A DNA stretch of 64,000 bases from Paulinella micropora (taxonomy: Eukaryota; Cercozoa; Imbricatea; Euglyphida), in assembly GCA_009731375.1 (NCBI GenBank), contig BJOX01000051.1, positions 733,715-797,714 of the forward strand, written 5' to 3'. Position numbers and translations under genes: made by a program. Under the pieces are notes generated by a model. That model saw nothing but the letters and a program-made list of their open reading frames with translations, was not told where the DNA came from and did not search any database. Positions 54,170 through 62,639 of the stretch are shown here, piece by piece (the stretch's first letter is position 1; each line of letters opens with the position of its first letter).

Positions 54170-56018
54170 TCAGATATATGTATCAAAACCATACCTGTTC
54201 TGGGCTTTTAATTTTTCCGCTTCTTCTTCTTTTAAGTCTGTGAAACCGCTGGCGAATTTAAACCTTACACCTTTTGAACGAAGGAGCAGAAACCGCATAG
54301 CAAACCAACCACAAGTTGAGGAAGTATCACTCTGCTCTTTTACTTGATTGACCTTCATCAATAAATAACTATCTGGGTGGCTTTTATCTATTAGTTGTTT
54401 CATTTGTTGTTGAAAGTCTTCAGTCGGTTGATATTCAGCCAAAGGGTCATACACTTCAACACTCCTGTCTTTATCCAGACTTATCCATACGGCGATCCAA
54501 TGAGACCCCGCTTGTTTGTGATTGTCCAAATTCATAATAAATCCGTATCGCTTTCTGCTTCCGGGCTTCAACTTGTAGATTTCATCACTGGCTATCGCTC
54601 CGAGATACCATCCATATTTTTTCATTATGTCGTCTATTTCATAAGTCATTAGTCCCCGCCCCTCACCCTGTTGTTCGTCTGGCGGTGGCTCTTGTTTTGA
54701 TGGGACAAACCCCTCCAAATCGCTTCGCTCATCTTGCTGTGGCTCCTCTGGCTGTGGTTGCTGTGGCGTCTCCGCGATGAGTGGCTTTGCCACGATGTTC
54801 TGCTCCGCAGAACTTGTTCTCGTGGGTGTCGTCTCCTCTGGTTGCTGTTCATTTCTATATTTATTTATAAGGGCATTAACATAATCTTTTTTTCTCATTG
54901 AATGTGTCCGTTCTTTTCTTGATAGATACTTTTTAATGTTTTTTACGGAAAACACTTTATCAATTAAATCTTCTAATCCAGTTCCCGTTTGTAATCCCAA
55001 ATATTCTGCGAGTTTCTTTTTTACTTCAACCTTATTTTGTCCAACATCTATTTTATGTTCTAAAATTTTGTCTATTATCCATGATGCCCTTTGGTTCCAA
55101 CCTTTAACATCGTGGCCTTCATTTTTAAGTTTATCCCTTAATGCTTCACCAAGAATTTTAATAGTAAGTTTTTTCTCAACATTACTATTTGACAATCCAT
55201 TCTTCAACATTAATCTGTATTTAGCCTCCTCTAGTTGGTTTCCTATATTTTTATTTAATGCTTCTTGTGCTCCTAGCATTTTTTTCATATCATCTATTGT
55301 TATTTGTTGCTTTTGAAAATCTTTTATTCTTTCTGCTATACTTTGTATTTTACTAGGTTCCCAATTATCTATATCTGCTTGAGTAAAAACTCCAGAATTT
55401 ATGATTAATTTTTTATAGTCTTCAAATTCTTTATTTGGCTTAACTTTTACCTCTGGCTGTGCCTGTTGTTCTTGTGGTTGTCCCTGCTGTGCAGGCATAA
55501 TATATTGTTGTTGTGGTGGCATAATGGCTAATCTTTGGTTCCTTTGCTGTTCGTATTGTAAATCCTCTATGAGTTTTTGCTCCCTTCTTAGTTCTCTGTC
55601 TTTTTGTTCTTGTCGTTCCTTGATATCTTCCATGTCTTTTCGGTGTTGCCTCTTCTTTTCTTCTTCAGCATCAACTCGTGCTTTTTTCTCTTTTTGGTCA
55701 ATCTCATCAATCTTTTCGTATCTCCTTTCTGAGTTTGTCTAAGTGGTCATTAATGGCGGTTCTAGTATTTTGCTCAATCTCTGAAAGGCTTTGGACTTTT
55801 CTTAAGTCTTCTTTTCGCTTAGGTGTCTGTCTTGTCTTTGGCCGATTTAGATATTTCATAAAAAGTTTAACAATTTGAAGTGTGCTCATATCATTTGTCT
55901 TTTTACCGAAATTAAGATAATATTTTTTACCCTTCTGGATAATATACGGCATCCCGCTTTTATTCCTATAAACCCTCGGGGGTCTTAATTTCTGTTTCTT
56001 CGCTTTCTTGACGACCAT
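54170..56018 (-). CDS. structural protein fused to adenain-like protease (one frameshift)
   Basis: Start at 56018. Basic N-terminus (PPRVYRNKSGMPYIIQKGKK), charged coiled coil, Gln-rich linker (MPAQQGQPQEQQAQPEVKVK), helical domain ending RKKDYVNALINKYRNEQQ, a disordered linker and then the cysteine protease: His in AGSHWIAVWIS, Asp in VEVYDPLAEY, Gln in VKEQSDTSS and Cys in TCGWFAMRF. A 1-2 base shift near 55705 splits the first 100 codons from the remaining 487; sequencing error is possible. The protease should mature virion proteins, including possibly its own fusion partner. In most Polintons the protease is a separate gene. Confidence 0.85.
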
Positions 56019-56024
56019 TCTATA

Positions 56025-56205
56025 GATAGTTTAGAATTGCGTTTTACTGCCCGAAGGGCGTAATCACTCTACGAGATGGTCGTGCTATCGCACTCTCACT
56101 ATGGATTCAACTTGTTGAATCTATATTCTAAACCATCGTTTTTTTATTTTAGGAAAAAATAATGGTCATCGATGTTTTGTGATGACGAAGTCAGAACAAA
56201 ATATC
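56025..56205. repeat. compound palindromic module M5
   Basis: Between the fusion gene and the basic protein gene. Left half GATAGTTTAGAATTGCG..ATTCTAAACCATCG with a long inner arm (CTGCCCGAAGGGCG, GGTCGTGCTATCGCACTCTC, GATTCAACTTGTTGAATC); right half CGATGTTTTGTGATGACG..AACAAAATATC. The equivalent spacer in element 1 (38694-38730) is only 37 bases and has no module. Confidence 0.85.
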
Positions 56206-56206
56206 T

Positions 56207-56461
56207 TTAGAATTTGAGTGCTCCACGTCCTCTCTGCTTACCATACCCCAGTCTTGATGCTACAGCACCAACACTACCTGCGTAAGGCACCCCGACACTA
56301 CTTAATGCTCCCGCAGTCCTTGAGATTAACTTATTACCGCGAAGAAATTTATCAACGGCAAAGACCGTTTTCCCAACTTTTTGCCAGTTGATTTTACCAC
56401 CTGCTTGTCCCTTGCCTCCTTGCTTCTTCTTGCGACCAGTCTTCTTTTTGCCTCCAGCCAT
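56207..56461 (-). CDS. small basic virion-type protein (Gly/Lys-rich)
   Basis: 84 residues from MAGGKKKTGRKKKQGGKGQA. The frame is open upstream to about 56535 and encodes VVKTTRVEVIPTIGKRTINS, which is conserved in element 1, but the aligned start codon there (ATG) is CTG here. Either the shorter start is used or a non-ATG start operates. Same features as 38355-38693. Intact. Confidence 0.65.
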   Translation of the reverse strand: MAGGKKKTGRKKKQGGKGQAGGKINWQKVGKTVFAVDKFLRGNKLISRTAGALSSVGVPYAGSVGAVASRLGYGKQRGRGALKF

Positions 56462-56577
56462 GTTTGTGCTTGAGTTAATAGTTCGTTTGCCGATTGTTGG
56501 AATGACTTCAACGCGAGTTGTTTTTACTACCAGATAGATGAATATATAATACAGAAAAAATAATTATTTTTGATATT

Positions 56578-56705
56578 GATATTTGTTTCTGTTCCGATCC
56601 GACGAAGTCGGATCTACAGCGTCTTCAACAAACATCGTTTTTTTTGCTTTAATGGTCATCGATGTTTTGTGATGACGGCAGTCAGAACAAAACATCAAAA
56701 ATATC
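56578..56705. repeat. compound palindromic module M6
   Basis: Between the basic protein and the ATPase. Left half GATATTTGTTTCTG..AACAAACATCG with an inner GATCCGACGAAGTCGGATC palindrome; right half CGATGTTTTGTGATGACG..AACAAAACATC. Both halves are of type B. Confidence 0.8.
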
Positions 56706-56706
56706 A

Positions 56707-57528
56707 TTATTTCATGCGATAAGCAAAATTTTTTCTTAACTCATCATCAACACTTGAGACATAAAGAAAATTAAATCTCTCCTTTGTTGCTTCGTGATAC
56801 TTTTGAAGAAAGTAATCAAAGTCAAAAGATAAGTCTAAGTGTTTATACACGAGTTCCATTTTGTCCTGAGATTGCCCCGGAAAGATTAATAAATAATCTA
56901 ACTGCTTAATGGCTTCTGGCCGTAGGTCGTTCAAATACTGACTAGACATAATAACCTTACTTTTATAGTGTCTGTTCTTTTTTAACAAATCACTTACGGA
57001 CTTGTCTCTTAATCCACTACCTAAATCATCCAAAACAAAAACAACCTCTGGAGAAATATACTTACTCGGCCTTTCTTTTGCCTCTGCGGTGCTCTGTTTC
57101 TTTTTTTCTTCTTTTCCAAAGTATAAAAATTGTGGCTTCTCTATTTCTTCTTTGTCCTGTTTTACTTCTCCTTCGTGTTGCTCGTCATGTCTGTTCAGTT
57201 TGTCTAACTCATAATCAATGACATTAACACCATCTGATTTAAGAAAGGTATATATTGCCATCGGGTTGCCTCTGTTCTTAAAGTGCTTTACCATTGCTTT
57301 ATAAATGTAGTCCTTGTGTATCGTTGAAGCAATAATGACAATACGGGTTTTTCTGTCTGTAGTCCGTTTCAGTATTTCAAAGAGTGCTGTCGTCTTACCG
57401 CTCTTCTTACGGGCAAGCAAAAATATGTTAGCATACGGCTCATTGAATAATTTATAACCCTTGGCTTTTTTGTTTCCATCACCCTCTTGTTTTACTGGCT
57501 TCACCTTGACATTATTGATTTTTTCCAT
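56707..57528 (-). CDS. A32-like / FtsK-HerA packaging ATPase
   Basis: Start chosen at 57528 (MEKINNVKVKPVKQEGDGNK); the upstream ATG at 57561 lies in module M7. 273 residues, intact. Walker A LLARKKSGKTTAL and Walker B VVFVLDDLGSG, followed by SSQYLNDLRPEA. Nearly identical to element 1's copy except for a variable Lys/Glu-rich loop before Walker B and the C-terminus, where this copy (RKNFAYRMK) keeps the presumed original ending. It drives genome packaging. Confidence 0.93.
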   Translation of the reverse strand: MEKINNVKVKPVKQEGDGNKKAKGYKLFNEPYANIFLLARKKSGKTTALFEILKRTTDRKTRIVIIASTIHKDYIYKAMVKHFKNRGNPMAIYTFLKSDGVNVIDYELDKLNRHDEQHEGEVKQDKEEIEKPQFLYFGKEEKKKQSTAEAKERPSKYISPEVVFVLDDLGSGLRDKSVSDLLKKNRHYKSKVIMSSQYLNDLRPEAIKQLDYLLIFPGQSQDKMELVYKHLDLSFDFDYFLQKYHEATKERFNFLYVSSVDDELRKNFAYRMK

Positions 57529-57529
57529 T

Positions 57530-57675
57530 GATATTTTAGAATTGCGTTTCGTGCTCCGCACTCTCTTATATTCTAAACCATCGTTTTTTCTTTATGGTTT
57601 AAAATAAATCGGTGTTCGATGTTTATCAACAAACGAGAATGAGTGAAACGAATGAGAGTGTAGTTGATAACTATC
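57530..57675. repeat. compound palindromic module M7
   Basis: Fills the spacer from the ATPase ATG to the stop of the 119-residue gene. Half of type A (GATATTTTAGAATTGCG..ATTCTAAACCATCG) faces half of type C (CGATGTTTATCAAC..GTTGATAACTATC). The TAG stop of the upstream gene lies within the module's GATAG. Element 1 has a B half instead of the C half at this junction. Confidence 0.85.
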
Positions 57676-58036
57676 CTAGAAATTCCAAACACACAACAAT
57701 TCGGCCCGCTAAATTTCCTGTATCAATATTTCCGCTGTCAGTTTCAAGGACTTTAAATGTATATTGTCCGTCAGTCCATCCGACAACACCCAAATTATAA
57801 CCGAGATTTGAAATGTTTGCTGTGGTGCTGTCCGCAAATGTTCCAATAATTCCAATTCTGTCCATATAAAGAATTCTGGTTTTGGTTTCGGTCTGGTCGT
57901 TCATATAGTGGATAAATTTTACATTCATTTTGGTGGGTGTGAATGACATTTGAATATTTTTATTAAATGTTTTGCTTCCTCCAGCAAAATCATTGCTCAG
58001 AAAAATAATCTTTTGGTATTTGTACTCACTCATCAT
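57671..58036 (-). CDS. conserved 119-121-residue protein of unknown function
   Basis: Starts MMSEYKYQKIIFLSNDFAGG; intact and very similar to 36917-37276 (shared MSFTPTKMNVKFIHY, TRILYMDRIGII and GRIVVCLEFLG). Beta-rich, no membrane segment. It lies upstream of the ATPase and divergent from the Cys-rich gene in both elements. Confidence 0.7.
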   Translation of the reverse strand: MMSEYKYQKIIFLSNDFAGGSKTFNKNIQMSFTPTKMNVKFIHYMNDQTETKTRILYMDRIGIIGTFADSTTANISNLGYNLGVVGWTDGQYTFKVLETDSGNIDTGNLAGRIVVCLEFLG

Positions 58037-58058
58037 ATATTTTGTATAATATAAAAAA

Positions 58059-58307
58059 ATGATTTTAATATTCTTGTTTATGTGGTCTGTGTTAGGTCGG
58101 ACTGCCTGCGACTTTTACTCACGGGTAAGCGAAAAAAAGAATGAGAGTTGTGCTTATTGTATAAAGCAAGGAATAGAAACTAAATTTAAATGTGTGTATA
58201 AGCCTATGAGTGATTGGTGTGTTAGTTTTGATGAAGCCATTCCTTTAATTTGCTCAAATGATGCTATGTGGTATAAAACTCAAGTATATGAATGTTCATT
58301 TCTTTGA
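58059..58307 (+). CDS. secreted or membrane-anchored Cys-rich protein
   Basis: 82 residues: a short hydrophobic leader (MILIFLFMWSVLG), then the same eight-cysteine mature domain as 36658-36918, nearly identical from RTACDFYSRVS to QVYECSFL while the leader differs. Its 3' end overlaps the convergent membrane-protein gene by 12 bases. Strong conservation of the mature part in two otherwise decaying elements suggests recent common origin or selection. Confidence 0.72.
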   Translation: MILIFLFMWSVLGRTACDFYSRVSEKKNESCAYCIKQGIETKFKCVYKPMSDWCVSFDEAIPLICSNDAMWYKTQVYECSFL

Positions 58308-58655
58308 ACTAGAAGGTGATGGAAGGCAAATGCCGATAAGCAATGTTAGGATTCCGACATAAGTATTAGCAACCTCGCACGGCAAGTTCTTTTCAGATAG
58401 CCTCACGATACAAAGGGCTATAATGGCAATAATGATACCCATTTGAAATAAGTATTTAATAAGTCGGCTGTCTGTCGGTCTGTTTTTTATACAACAACAA
58501 TTCCAGTTATCTTCCAATTCGTGCTCTACTTTTTTTTCCTCAGTCTTTAGTTCTACTTCAAGAACACGAGACTTTAATTCTGGAGTTAGTTCGCCATCCA
58601 TATCCATAATAGGTGGTGGTCTGTGAAGTCTAGTTGTATTATTTGACATTATCAA
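58296..58655 (-). CDS. two-helix membrane protein
   Basis: 119 residues, intact. Pro-rich start, GELTPELKSRVLEVELKTEE, Cys triplet NWNCCCIKN, then two hydrophobic segments (GIIIAIIALCIVRL and YVGILTLLIGICL). The start overlaps the fibre stop by 17 bases. Same gene as 36325-36672. Confidence 0.75.
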   Translation of the reverse strand: MIMSNNTTRLHRPPPIMDMDGELTPELKSRVLEVELKTEEKKVEHELEDNWNCCCIKNRPTDSRLIKYLFQMGIIIAIIALCIVRLSEKNLPCEVANTYVGILTLLIGICLPSPSSSKK

Positions 58656-61600
58656 TAACGGACACTCTGATTTCTGCTAATTGATTTGCTTGGTCTTGTA
58701 GTATATTCATGAGATTATTATTTTGTTTTTCTAAATTAACTACCTTTTCCGCCATGTGTTGAAAAGCACTAACCAATATTGGTATGAAGTCTGTATATGT
58801 TATTCCTTCAAGGTAGCCTTCTCCATCCTCTGCTTTTATCCCACTTTCAGATACAAATTCAGGAAATATTTTTTTAACTTCATCCGCAATAAATCCGTGG
58901 TTCTTTTTTTCTTTCTTTTTGTCTGATTTCAAATAATATGAACAACAATTTATTTTCATAAGTTTATCACAACAATCCCCGCAGTCTAATGTTTTAATAT
59001 CTGATTTAAGCCGTCTATCCGATGAGTTTGTCCAAGCACCATTAAGAGGAATATAATTATAACTACCAGACGGCTCGCCAGTAGTAGAGTTTGAAGTAGT
59101 CCAAGCGTGAAGCAAACCAGTAGAAGAAACAATTACTCCATAATTCGTATATCCTCCCGATTTAAAATATAGTTGTGCGTCGACGGTAGAAGCGGGTCTT
59201 TTTCGTATGGTTAAAAAACCGCTGGATGCTGTTGGAATGACTACCTCTCCCGATGTATTAATGTTTATCGCCTCAGTGTAAGATATATTGTTTCCCACCG
59301 TTGTTCCTGAATTATAATAAAAAGTTTACACCTTTTTGAATTAGAAAGTTAGATGACGCAGAAGATGATTTCCAGTTCGTGCCGTCAAAATAAGCATCAA
59401 AACTTTAATTGACATTGTCGTGTGCCCAATTCAATAATTGAAATGTTGGATAAGCATCCGCCGTTGTTATTGCTTGTATGTGTGCCCCTGCGATATTTGA
59501 AGCCGTCCCGTATATTTCTAAACCACCTGACGCTCCCACTCCTTTCGTTGAGTTGCCTATGATTATCGGTTTGCCTGATGCTGTTGTTATTTTGTCGCTT
59601 GTTNNNNNNNNNNNNNNNNNNNNNNNNNNNNNNNNNNNNNNNNNNNNNNNNNNNNNNNNNNNNNNNNNNNNNNNNNNNNNNNNNNNNNNNNNNNNNNNNN
59701 NNNNNNNNNNNNNNNNNNNNNNNNNNNNNNNNNNNNNNNNNNNNNNNNNNNNNNNNNNNNNNNNNNNNNNNNNNNNNNNNNNNNNNNNNNNNNNNNNNNN
59801 NNNNNNNNNNNNNNNNNNNNNNNNNNNNNNNNNNNNNNNNNNNNNNNNNNNNNNNNNNNNNNNNNNNNNNNNNNNNNNNNNNNNNNNNNNNNNNNNNNNN
59901 NNNNNNNNNNNNNNNNNNNNNNNNNNNNNNNNNNNNNNNNNNNNNNNNNNNNNNNNNNNNNNNNNNNNNNNNNNNNNNNNNNNNNNNNNNNNNNNNNNNN
60001 NNNNNNNNNNNNNNNNNNNNNNNNNNNNNNNNNNNNNNNNNNNNNNNNNNNNNNNNNNNNNNNNNNNNNNNNNNNNNNNNNNNNNNNNNNNNNNNNNNNN
60101 NNNNNNNNNNNNNNNNNNNNNNNNNNNNNNNNNNNNNNNNNNNNNNNNNNNNNNNNNNNNNNNNNNNNNNNNNNNNNNNNNNNNNNNNNNNNNNNNNNNN
60201 NNNNNNNNNNNNNNNNNNNNNNNNNNNNNNNNNNNNNNNNNNNNNNNNNNNNNNNNNNNNNNNNNNNNNNNNCGCTGTTGCTGTCTTTTGTGCGGCAATC
60301 ATTCCTATTTTTGTATCAAAGGCTATGCCAATGCCGTCAAAAGTAGTTCGATTGGATGAACCACTTACTTCCAAAGTTGATGTAAATTTTTTATTCCTGC
60401 TATGGTTTGGTCTCCTGTTAGTTTAACCACCGAAGTGTCAAGAGTAGAAACATCCACACCATAAACAAGATTCACATTTGTTATGCTTTGACTTTTCATA
60501 TCAATCCCCGCACTAGCATTTATTATGTTGCTGAATGTTTTGGTTCCTGCTATGGTTTGGTCTCCTGTTAGTTTAACCACAGAAGTATCAATGGCAGAAA
60601 CATCCACACCATCAACATTGCCTACATTCGTAATCGCAAAACCACCCATATTTAAACTGCCCGTCATAGCCGTTGTGCCGTCTTTTGCTAATTTTGTATC
60701 GGTATATGCTTTCGTTGAAGCATCACCATCGTTGAATGGTGCTGGAAGTCCGCTGATTGCTGTTGTGCCACTAAAATTTAAAACATTACCAGTCAATGTT
60801 ATCCCACTCCCCGTGGTAGAAGCAAGAAGTATGGAAGAACCAACAATAGATAATGGATAGCCTGTTGCTCCACCTGCCTCCGACGAATAAATAGAACCCA
60901 TATTATTGTTGTAATTGAAGAATAACTTACCCGTGTTTAATGGATTTGAATCTTTTACACCCAAATAAGTAGTAAATATTTTATTCCCTGTTATGGTTTG
61001 GTCTCCTGTTAGTTTTACCACAGAACTATCAAGAGCCGAAACATCAACACCATCAACATTACCGACATTTGCTACATTAAAACCTCCCATATTTAAATCT
61101 CCAAACATCATAGCGAGACCATCCAATCTAAGAAAAGGTGAGTTTGTGTTTCTCCATTGTCCTGTGCTATAAAGTAGTTGGTTATTGGCTGGTGTGCCCG
61201 TTATTGTAACATCGCTGTGTGTATCAATTGAACCATCCGCAGACACTTTATCATTATTGTCTTCGTGCTCTGATATCCAAGTATCAACATCTTTGGTATT
61301 TAGTAAATTAACTCCCGTTATATTCAAATTACCGCCCATACTAATATTGCCTGTTTCATCAACATTTATCGGAAATGTTTTATTTACCCAGTTTATTGAG
61401 TTATATGTTAGATAACTATTCATCGCTATTGGTGCTGTAATGACTACATCTGTGAGTGTATCAATTGAGCCGATTGTTGTATTTCTCCATTTACCATCTA
61501 CATCATTATATGTTAAGTATTGCCCGACCGTTGGAGCGGATATGTTAGTGTCTATCAAATTGTATAGACTGGTTTGGTGCGGATTGGAAGTATTAGAGCG

Positions 61601-61873
61601 GTGTTGAGTTGAGGCTTTGACTTCGTCATTATCCCTTACTCGTTGCTCTGTGTAGTATAAACTGCTTCCTTCTTTAATGTCTGTTGTTGATTTGGTAGAT
61701 AATCTTGTGTCAAATCGTAAATCGGTATAGTAGAGGTTCAAAGGGTTTTCATCTTCTGGCACTCTGTCTGTATTCAGACCGACTATGTTTGTGTTGGTAA
61801 GGTCTAAATTTGCGATTGATAGGCTGTCTGTCGCGATTTCTGACAAACCTAGTAATGATTTATATTGCGACAT
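58639..61873 (-). pseudogene. long fibre protein with C-terminal S74 chaperone (gap and frameshifts)
   Basis: Start at 61873 (MSQYKSLLGLSEIATDSLSI). The first 500 codons are intact and contain at least four VKLTGDQTI(T/A)G repeats alternating with MGGFAITNVGNVDGVDVSA-type units. A one-base loss near 60400 shifts the frame, 669 N at 59604-60272 hide the middle, a TTA to TAA change sits near 59408, and there is another shift near 59320. The S74 part is intact: SSDRRLKSDIKTLD, NHGFIADEVKKIFPEFV and a coiled coil. Probable trimeric receptor-binding fibre. Confidence 0.85.
59604..60272. other. assembly gap (N)
   Basis: 669 N inside the fibre gene. The repetitive fibre sequence on both sides probably caused the assembly break. 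Confidence 1.
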
Positions 61874-61874
61874 A

Positions 61875-62056
61875 GATATTTTAGAATTGCGCTTTACTGC
61901 CCGAAGGGCGTAATCACTCTACGAGATGGTCGTGCTGTCGCACTCTCGCTATGGATTCGACTTGTTGAATCTATATTCTAAAACATCGGAAAAAAATTGA
62001 AGAAAAAATTTAATTGGAAACGATGTTTTGTTATGACGAAGTCAGAACAAAATATC
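61875..62056. repeat. compound palindromic module M8
   Basis: Begins one base from the fibre ATG. Left half GATATTTTAGAATTGCG with inner CTGCCCGAAGGGCG, TCGTGCTGTCGCACTCTCG and GATTCGACTTGTTGAATC arms, ending ATTCTAAAACATCG; right half CGATGTTTTGTTATGACG..AACAAAATATC. Nearly the same sequence as M5. Absent from the equivalent divergent spacer in element 1. Confidence 0.85.
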
Positions 62057-62110
62057 AATTATTTATTTATTTAATTTTAAAAATACTAAAATATATTAAT
62101 CTTAGTATAA

Positions 62111-62635
62111 ATGCCGTCTCCCGAAGCAAGTCGTAAGAACTGGGGTAGTGCTGTGGAAGGAATAAAAGCGAAAGCGAAACAACGAAAGATGGAACATGCC
62201 AAAAAGGTTTCGGAACAATACCGAAATGCGGTTAAAAGTGAAGACGAAGATATGGAACAAAAAATAGCAGAGATAGAAAATAAGAATGTGGCTACCGATA
62301 TCATTAATGAAAAGGAACAAGATGACACACCAGAGCAAAGCAGTGATAGTGAAAGTGAATGTGATTTTACTGATATCATTGCTGAAAAGATGGCAAAAAT
62401 GAAGATAAGAAGAAAGAAAGCGGAAACTAAGAGAGAAAAGAAGAAGAGTAAGAAACCAGAGCCTGAGCCCGAGAGTGAAGAAAGTGAGAGTGAAAGTGAA
62501 GAAGAAGAGCCAAAACCAAAGAAAGGGAAAGGTAAAAAATCAAATAGTAAAGTTTTGGTCAATGTATATAATACAGAGAAACCAACACGGAGCGAAACTT
62601 CAAGCGACTTAAGTAAGTGCTTCCTCAAATTCTAA
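62111..62635 (+). CDS. acidic/basic low-complexity protein upstream of integrase
   Basis: 174 residues, intact, starting MPSPEASRKNWGSAVEGIKA. Helical basic N-terminus, acidic Ser/Glu segments (SSDSESECD, ESEESESESEEEE) and Lys blocks; ends KCFLKF. Preceded by TTAGTATAA. The stop is followed after four bases by the integrase ATG, so the two are probably expressed together. Homologue of 32033-32555. Confidence 0.72.
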   Translation: MPSPEASRKNWGSAVEGIKAKAKQRKMEHAKKVSEQYRNAVKSEDEDMEQKIAEIENKNVATDIINEKEQDDTPEQSSDSESECDFTDIIAEKMAKMKIRRKKAETKREKKKSKKPEPEPESEESESESEEEEPKPKKGKGKKSNSKVLVNVYNTEKPTRSETSSDLSKCFLKF

Positions 62636-62639
62636 AGAT

